A stretch of DNA of 38,732 bases from E44-bin32 sp034430615 (GTDB lineage: Bacteria; Chloroflexota; Anaerolineae; Anaerolineales; E44-bin32): assembly GCA_034430615.1 (NCBI GenBank), contig DAOUEJ010000081.1:1-38732 (forward strand), given 5' to 3'. Of the stretch, positions 33,813 through 38,732 are shown piece after piece. The notes below the pieces were generated by a model, which did not search any database, was not told where the DNA came from, and saw only the letters and a list, made by a program, of their open reading frames with translations. Position 1 is the stretch's first letter, and every line of letters begins with the position of its first letter. The position numbers and the translations under genes are program-made.

Positions 33813-34582
33813 CAGATCACCACCTCCTTGCCGAGGTAGGCATCGATGACCGCCGGGTTGCTCCGGATCTCGTCCGGTGTACCTTCGGCGATGACCTCGC
33901 CGAAGACGAGCGTTTGGATGACCTGGCACAGATCCATGACGACCTTCATGCGGTGCTCAATCAGGAAGATCGCCATACCGATTTCGGCATGGACGTGGCG
34001 TATGATATCCATCATTTGCACCAGCTCCTCCGGGTTCATGCCGGCCGTTGGTTCGTCCAAGAAGAGGACCTTCGGTTCCGTCGACAGAGCCCGAGCGAGC
34101 TCAACCCGGCGCTGGGCACCGTAGGGCAGGTTGGACACGATCTGGTTAGCCAGGTGCCCGATTGAGACCAGGTCAAGCAGTTCCAAGGCCACACGCTCAA
34201 TTGCCGCCTCTTCGCGCACCCGAGCGGGGGTGCCGAAGAAAGCGCCGGGCAATCCATACTTAATCTTCGAGTAGCGCGCGAGTTTGACGTGTTCAAGCAC
34301 GGTCATATGCCGCCACAACCTGAGGTTCTGGAAGGTACGGCCGAGGCCGCGGCTGGCGATCACATTCGGGGCCAGGCCCTTGATCGATTCGCCATCAAGG
34401 ATGATCTCGCCTTCCGTAGGCGTATAGATGCCGGTGATCAGGTTGAAAACGGTTGTTTTCCCGGCGCCATTCGGCCCGATCAAGCCACGAACCTGTCCAG
34501 GCTCTACCGCAAGATTATAATCGTGGACCGCCCGCAGCCCACCGAAGTAGTGAGTCATGTTTCGCACTTCAAGCAGCGCCAT
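33812..34582 (-). CDS. livG: Branched-chain amino-acid ABC transporter ATPase LivG
   Basis: A 256-residue ATPase with Walker A IGPNGAGKTT, family motif SRGLGRTFQNLRLW, a variant signature SNLPYGAQRRVELARAL and Walker B FLDEPTAGMNP. The Y in place of the usual S-G-G is seen in LivG proteins. It ends with the IDAYLGKE tail typical of the family. AAGGAGGTGG sits five bases from the ATG, and the gene overlaps livM by 14 bases. Confidence 0.94.
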   Translation of the reverse strand: MALLEVRNMTHYFGGLRAVHDYNLAVEPGQVRGLIGPNGAGKTTVFNLITGIYTPTEGEIILDGESIKGLAPNVIASRGLGRTFQNLRLWRHMTVLEHVKLARYSKIKYGLPGAFFGTPARVREEAAIERVALELLDLVSIGHLANQIVSNLPYGAQRRVELARALSTEPKVLFLDEPTAGMNPEELVQMMDIIRHVHAEIGMAIFLIEHRMKVVMDLCQVIQTLVFGEVIAEGTPDEIRSNPAVIDAYLGKEVVI

Positions 34583-35906
34583 GATCCACCTCCTTCCGGT
34601 TTTCCATGCGCGGTCTGAACAGGCTCACCGGGTCGAATTCGGTAAAAGCGACCAATCCGGTAGGACGGAAGATCATGATCAGAATGAGCATGATCGGGAT
34701 GATGATCCATTTGTAGATCTCGAGCGGCCGCAAGGCTTCGCCGATCAAGCTTAAGCCAACCGCGCCAACGATCGATCCCGTGACCGAGTTCAAACCGCCG
34801 AGATAGACCATCGCTAGTACCTCGGCCAGCTTGCGGATGCCGAAGGTGTCAGGGTTGATATAGCGGATGACATGGGCGAGAAGGCCTCCTCCCACGCCGG
34901 CCCAGAAGGCGGCAAACAGGAAGGCGGTCATCTTCGTCCGCCGGGTATCGACCGTCATGGCGCTGGCTGCCAGTTCGCCATCGCGCACCGCATTCAGCGC
35001 TTTACCCAGCGTAGAACGGACGAAGTTGTTGATGATCCAGATCGAAAGGATGGTCCAGATGAACACCACCAGCAGGCTGGCGTAATTGGGTTGGTTGCTC
35101 AGGCCGCGCGCTCCTCCGAACACCTCCAGGTTTTCGAACAGGCTCTTGATGATAAACATAAACGCTAGCGAGATGATGGCCAGGTAATCGCCCCGGGTGC
35201 GGAAGGAGGGGATCGCTACCAGCAGCGCACCGAGAGCAGCCACGATCCCGCCCAGGATAAGGGAGATCGGAAACATGAACGGCCCCCACCCGGGAGGTAA
35301 AAGCGGGGCGCCGAAGCGGTTCTCGTCCACGAAAAGGACGATCGTAAAGAAGGAGGCGGCATAGGCACCGAGCGCCATGAACCCAGGATGGGAGCACGAG
35401 AATTCGCCCATGTAGCCGTTCACGACGTTCAGGCTGAGGGTTACGATGATGGCGATCATCGCCAGTCGTGCCACCAGATCGCGGTAATCGCTTAACTCAG
35501 CCCACAGGCTAAGGTTGGCGTACAATAACCCGAGATGGACGATCGCGGTCACGATCACCGGGAAGGTCATAAGCCATGCAGCCAACCGGTTGGCGATCCC
35601 AGCTACCAACCGGGCCAGGATGCTGATGGGCAGTGCGTAGATCACGAGGAGGTAAAGGAATGCGCCCGGAATGAGAGCGGGTTTATCCAGCGCAAGAACA
35701 ACGCCAAATAGCGCTGGAATTTTGCCCAGGCCTAGCGCGCGTGCCAGCGGAATGCCAACGAAGGTTTCCAACAGCACGGAAAAGAGACTGGCGAACAGCC
35801 AGGCAAGCAAAGGCACGTGAGCGTATGTCGCACGCAGCCAGCCTCGAGCCCGGGTCCAGATGTTTTGATTTGTCCTGATTACATCACTTGTCACGCCCAT
35901 ATCCAT
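34569..35906 (-). CDS. livM: Branched-chain amino-acid ABC transporter permease LivM
   Basis: A 445-residue polytopic permease. The LivM core begins at about residue 150 (LNVVNGYMGEFSCSHPGFMALGAYAASF) and contains GDYLAIISLAFMFI, GKALNAVRDGELAASAMTVDTRRTK and GGLNSVTGSIVGA. About 130 residues of extra N-terminal helices precede it, as in longer LivM proteins. The third residue is also Met (35900), better spaced from GAGG, and may be the true start. It forms the translocation pore with LivH. Confidence 0.92.
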   Translation of the reverse strand: MDMGVTSDVIRTNQNIWTRARGWLRATYAHVPLLAWLFASLFSVLLETFVGIPLARALGLGKIPALFGVVLALDKPALIPGAFLYLLVIYALPISILARLVAGIANRLAAWLMTFPVIVTAIVHLGLLYANLSLWAELSDYRDLVARLAMIAIIVTLSLNVVNGYMGEFSCSHPGFMALGAYAASFFTIVLFVDENRFGAPLLPPGWGPFMFPISLILGGIVAALGALLVAIPSFRTRGDYLAIISLAFMFIIKSLFENLEVFGGARGLSNQPNYASLLVVFIWTILSIWIINNFVRSTLGKALNAVRDGELAASAMTVDTRRTKMTAFLFAAFWAGVGGGLLAHVIRYINPDTFGIRKLAEVLAMVYLGGLNSVTGSIVGAVGLSLIGEALRPLEIYKWIIIPIMLILIMIFRPTGLVAFTEFDPVSLFRPRMENRKEVDHGAA

Positions 35907-35945
35907 GTCCTCATCTCTACTTGACCCTGCAAACCGCTCGATGGG

Positions 35946-36881
35946 TTACAGCCGCAGTTGTGCGCTGTAGGGCTCTCCGAAGAATCCGTGCGGTCGGAAG
36001 GTGAGGATGATCAAGATGATGCCAAAGGCGATCAGATTGCGCATTGTGGAGGGGAAGATCGTCGCCACGAAGATTTCAATAAAACCAAGCATGAAGCCTG
36101 CCAGGCCTGCACCCAGGATCGATCCCCGCCCGCCCAGGATTGCGGCGACAAACGCCTTCCAGCCAAAAAGAATCCCCATGTAGGGATCGAGCACCGGATA
36201 CGCGACGCCGTACAGGATCCCGGCAGCAGCAGCGAGCGCCGACCCGAGTCCGAACGTGAGCAAGGCAATGCTGTTGATCGAGATACCCATGAGTGGGACG
36301 ACGACGTAATCGAAGGCCATGGCGCGCATGGCCATGCCCCACTTCGTGCGTCGGACGAACTGGTGCAGCGCCAGAGTGAGCAAGATCGAAACCAGCACGA
36401 TCAGAATCTTCTTGTTCGTTACGCTCACACCGGCCAGGACGAAAGTCTGAGATTCGATTAAGGTTGGGAAGGACAGGCGCTCGGCGCCGAAGATGGCCAG
36501 GTTGCCGGTCTCGAGTATGATCCCGAGCATCAACCCGGTGATCGCCGCAGAAGCGCGCGGTGCGCTGCGTAGGGGGCGGTAGCCAATGCGCTCGACTAGC
36601 ATCCCCACCAGCGTGTTCAGTAACATCGAGATGATCAGGGTGAGCACGAGCACCAACCCGAGCGCCACGCCATCCGGCAGGCCTATCAGACCGCCTAGGT
36701 CGAGTGCCAGCAAACCGGTCGATACGAAAAACCCAATATAGGCGCCCACCATAAAGATGTCGCCATGGGCGAAGTTGAAGAGCATCAACACACCGTAGAC
36801 CATCGAGTACCCGAGCGCGATCAGTGCGTAGAAACTGCCCCATTGCAATGCGTTGATCAGGTTTTGGAGGATTGACTGCAT
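35946..36881 (-). CDS. livH: Branched-chain amino-acid ABC transporter permease LivH
   Basis: A 311-residue polytopic permease. Family hallmarks are INALQWGSFYALIALGYSMV near the N-terminus, FNFAHGDIFMVGAYIG, AMRAMAFD and a C-terminal FRPHGFFGEP. AGGAG lies eight bases upstream of the ATG. It is separated from the binding-protein gene by 115 bases containing a strong stem-loop, and from livM by 39 bases. Confidence 0.94.
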   Translation of the reverse strand: MQSILQNLINALQWGSFYALIALGYSMVYGVLMLFNFAHGDIFMVGAYIGFFVSTGLLALDLGGLIGLPDGVALGLVLVLTLIISMLLNTLVGMLVERIGYRPLRSAPRASAAITGLMLGIILETGNLAIFGAERLSFPTLIESQTFVLAGVSVTNKKILIVLVSILLTLALHQFVRRTKWGMAMRAMAFDYVVVPLMGISINSIALLTFGLGSALAAAAGILYGVAYPVLDPYMGILFGWKAFVAAILGGRGSILGAGLAGFMLGFIEIFVATIFPSTMRNLIAFGIILIILTFRPHGFFGEPYSAQLRL

Positions 36882-36902
36882 GGATACCGCTCCTCATCTC
36901 AG

Positions 36903-36938
36903 CAGGGGGCGGGTTGCATCGCGGCCACCCGCCCCCTG
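36903..36938 (-). promoter_or_regulatory. Intercistronic stem-loop between livJ and livH
   Basis: CAGGGGGCGGGT (36903-36914) and ACCCGCCCCCTG (36927-36938) pair perfectly over 12 bp with a 12-base loop. There is no T-tract. Such GC-rich hairpins after a binding-protein gene commonly protect its mRNA and reduce read-through, giving more binding protein than permease. Confidence 0.75.
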
Positions 36939-36996
36939 GTTTGTACCCTACCACCTGTCCACTAGGTCATCATCGCAGTTCAGGTGAATCGCGGAC

Positions 36997-38157
36997 CTAC
37001 GGGCAGACCTGCTTGTAGAAGGTAAACTTACCCTCTTCGCTGATGCGCACGATCACCGCGCACTTGATCGGGTCGCCTTCTGCAGTGAAGGTCATATTAC
37101 CTGTGATGCCTGCGAAGTCCTTGATGTTGGCCAGCGCGTCACGGACGCAAGTCCGATCGGTCGCCAGATCGCCCGTAATCGCACCGCAGTCCTGGATCGC
37201 CTGTTTGACGATGTTGAGCGAGTCCCAGGTCAGCGCGCCGACATCATCCGGTACGTAGCCGTATTTGGCGTTGTACTCATCGATGAAGGCCTTGGTTGCA
37301 CCCGTGGCTCCCTCCGCCGCGTAGTGCGTGCTGAAGAACGCGCCGTAGCAGTCCGCGCCGCACAGGTTGACGGTCTCGGCCGAACCCCAGCTGTCGCTGC
37401 CGACGATGGGCTGGTTGAAGCCGAGCTCGTGTGCCTGTTGGACAATGAGCGCTACTTCGTTGTAATACTGTGGTGTGAACAGGAATTCGGCACCAGCATC
37501 CTTGATCTTTGTGAGCTGGGCGCTGAAGTCGGCATCGCCCGTAGTGAAGCTCTCGTAAGCGACGACCGAGCCGGCGCCATGTAGATCCTCCCACGCGCTC
37601 TTGAAGAACTCCGCCAGCCCCTTGGGGTAGTCGCTGGCAACGTCATAGAGTACGGCAGCCTTGGTAAAGCCAAACTCCTCATTAACGAAGTTGGCGACAA
37701 CCGGTCCCTGGAACGGATCGAGGAACGGGGTGCGGAAGACCCACGGCCGATCGAGGGTCGTGGCCGGGTTGGTGGACCAAGGGCTGATCATGGGTGTCTT
37801 AAGGTCGTTGGCAACCCCGCCGGCGGGAACCGCCTGCTTGGAGGCCTGAGGGCCGACCATCACGAGCACCTCATCCTGCGTGATCAACTTGGTCGTAACG
37901 GCGGCAGCTGACTCGCCCTTGGCTTCGTTGTCCTCGATCACAAGCTCCACAGGGTAGTTCTTGCCGCCGACCTCGATCTGGCTGCCGATGTCAGCCAGCC
38001 ACATCTCGGCTGCGAACTTCGTGCCTTCGCCTACCTTGGGGATATCTCCCGTGATAGGCGCGTTGATCCCGATTTTTATTGTCGGGGTTGCAGCACCACC
38101 GCAGGCACTGAGCACCATGGCGGCGAAGATCAACAGTGCAAATACTTTCTTAGCCAT
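36997..38157 (-). CDS. livJ: Branched-chain amino-acid type substrate-binding lipoprotein
   Basis: A 386-residue type I periplasmic binding protein. The signal peptide (MAKKVFALLIFAAMVLSAC) ends in the lipobox LSAC. The mature start IKIGINAPITGDIPKVGEG, the VMVGPQASKQAVPAGGVAND ligand-site region, AVLYDVASDYPKGLAEFF and the C-terminal KFTFYKQVCP are typical of the LivJ/amide-binding group. Four or more cysteines in the second half may form disulfides. The ATG at 38157 has GAGGAGAG upstream. The substrate could be a branched-chain amino acid, an amide or urea; sequence alone does not decide. Confidence 0.92.
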   Translation of the reverse strand: MAKKVFALLIFAAMVLSACGGAATPTIKIGINAPITGDIPKVGEGTKFAAEMWLADIGSQIEVGGKNYPVELVIEDNEAKGESAAAVTTKLITQDEVLVMVGPQASKQAVPAGGVANDLKTPMISPWSTNPATTLDRPWVFRTPFLDPFQGPVVANFVNEEFGFTKAAVLYDVASDYPKGLAEFFKSAWEDLHGAGSVVAYESFTTGDADFSAQLTKIKDAGAEFLFTPQYYNEVALIVQQAHELGFNQPIVGSDSWGSAETVNLCGADCYGAFFSTHYAAEGATGATKAFIDEYNAKYGYVPDDVGALTWDSLNIVKQAIQDCGAITGDLATDRTCVRDALANIKDFAGITGNMTFTAEGDPIKCAVIVRISEEGKFTFYKQVCP

Positions 38158-38232
38158 TGTTCGCTTCTCTCCTCTCACATAACGCGAGATCTTGGTTCAG
38201 ACCGATCTGTATCTCGACTTGTTTCCTGGCCA

Positions 38233-38242
38233 ATCACCTCCT
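38233..38242 (-). promoter_or_regulatory. Isolated perfect Shine-Dalgarno sequence in the livJ leader
   Basis: The minus strand reads AGGAGGTGAT, fully complementary to the usual 16S rRNA 3' end, about 75 bases upstream of the livJ start. No ATG follows at proper distance. A TTG two bases away opens 27 codons ending in a TAA that overlaps the livJ start, but the spacing is too short for confidence. Confidence 0.3.
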
Positions 38243-38264
38243 CTGCTCCAATAGCAGGTTATAT

Positions 38265-38293
38265 TTCATAGGCACCAAGTAAAAAGGCACCAA
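38265..38293 (-). promoter_or_regulatory. Possible livJ promoter overlapping a tandem repeat
   Basis: On the minus strand TTGGTG (38288-38293), a 17-base spacer and TATGAA (38265-38270). Each box is only a partial match. The -35 lies in the distal copy of the 15-bp repeat and the spacer contains the proximal copy. Confidence 0.35.
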
Positions 38294-38300
38294 GTAAAAA
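38271..38300. repeat. Perfect 15-bp tandem repeat
   Basis: GGCACCAAGTAAAAA occurs twice with no gap, upstream of livJ. It could be a paired regulator site or a small replication-slippage duplication. Confidence 0.6.
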
Positions 38301-38630
38301 CGGACCGTGGCATACGATCCGCTTCAAGAGATGTCAACATGTACCGGAATAATAAGGGGTGCCGACTCCCAATGGAATGACGGTTTGCGGATTTTCAACT
38401 ATGTAGGTTGGCATGAATTCGGCGCCTCCACTCACACGAAGTCGGCGAGTCAGGGCATCTAGGTTGGTCAGAGAGTGTCCGCACCATCTCTAGGCTATCG
38501 ATCCAATTATAGATTAAGTCCTGATTTGTAATAGCGGTACAGAGTCTAAGTCTAAACCAATATACATAGCCCGGCAAGTGAGCAAGGGGTCGTAGGATGT
38601 GTCCCGTAATTGCCGATAGGAGGAAAAAGA

Positions 38631-38695
38631 AGTAGGCTCACCTGAGCAATCGCTAAATCACAAAGGGAGCCTACTATCCCCGGAACTGCCGGGGA
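38631..38695. repeat. Clustered inverted repeats at the window edge
   Basis: AGTAGGCTC (38631-38639) is inverted at 38667-38675 (GAGCCTACT). Directly after it a 7-bp hairpin, TCCCCGG with CCGGGGA (38677-38695), closes an AACTG loop and abuts an ATG. The arrangement resembles the left end and leader of an insertion sequence, but the evidence is limited to these dyads. Confidence 0.4.
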
Positions 38696-38697
38696 CT

Positions 38698-38732
38698 ATG
38701 ACCTGCGTCGAAACGAAGGTCACACTGAGTAC
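38698..38732 (+). CDS. Possible start of a gene cut by the window edge
   Basis: An open frame of eleven full codons (MTCVETKVTLS) begins right after the CCGGGGA hairpin and runs off the window. It is too short to identify. The dense inverted repeats before it make a transposase plausible but unproven. Confidence 0.25.
   Translation, partial: MTCVETKVTLS

Larger units (their letters stand above)
38179..38630. other. Upstream region of livJ, no gene
   Basis: About 450 bases without a supported gene. The left part holds the livJ leader and promoter elements listed separately. From about 38300 to 38630 I see no gene, terminator or RNA family; the stretch is somewhat more AT-rich than the coding parts. 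Confidence 0.5.

Overview
The window looks like chromosomal DNA from a Chloroflexota bacterium, probably Anaerolineae. This is an inference, not a database result. It rests on GC-rich coding sequence, lipoproteins and receptors with Pro/Thr linkers, an NBR1-type Ig lipoprotein, an acidic protein with repeated Asp-Trp-Leu motifs, and a tryptophanase. No rRNA, tRNA, CRISPR array, integrase or complete transposable element was recognised. The last ~150 bases may be the edge of a mobile element.

Layout, left half. A GltD-like Fe-S flavoprotein (353-1786, -) ends in a bidirectional terminator. A MacA/MacB-like export operon (2114-5468, +) ends in a strong intrinsic terminator. A minus-strand block runs GNAT acetyltransferase, a possible 32-residue ORF, the 979-residue DWL-repeat zinc-ribbon membrane protein, a small zinc-ribbon protein, then uvrA. 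An ABC-2 exporter pair (13143-14766, +) is followed by two small ORFs of uncertain status. Two adjacent ABC exporter half-transporters (15449-19045, -) look like one heterodimer with a degenerate ATP site.

Layout, centre. From 19216 to 23550 (+) is an envelope-signalling cluster. First is one polypeptide joining an ECF sigma factor, a zinc anti-sigma domain, a membrane helix, an SH3-like domain and an Ig-like domain. Next is a lipoprotein carrying a close copy of the same SH3-like domain, then an NBR1-Ig lipoprotein with its own promoter. Tryptophanase (-) and a metallo-beta-lactamase-fold hydrolase (+) diverge. A ClC-type anion transporter with CBS and TrkA-C domains follows (-).

Layout, right half. 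tgt, uppP and an orphan phosphate-type binding lipoprotein form one tightly packed minus-strand operon. It diverges from alr through two promoters that share a -35 region, and alr is probably leaderless. After alr comes the most striking gene, 32208-32975. It is an AhpE-type peroxiredoxin fused to a mycoredoxin/glutaredoxin domain, with an in-frame TGA exactly at the peroxidatic cysteine codon, so it is probably a selenoprotein. A complete branched-chain amino-acid type ABC importer (livF, G, M, H, J order on the map, minus strand) fills the rest, with an intercistronic stem-loop after the binding-protein gene.

The strongest candidates for something undescribed are the Sec-peroxiredoxin/mycoredoxin fusion, the transmembrane one-piece sigma/anti-sigma receptor with its paralogous lipoprotein, and the DWL-repeat protein with its zinc-ribbon neighbour.
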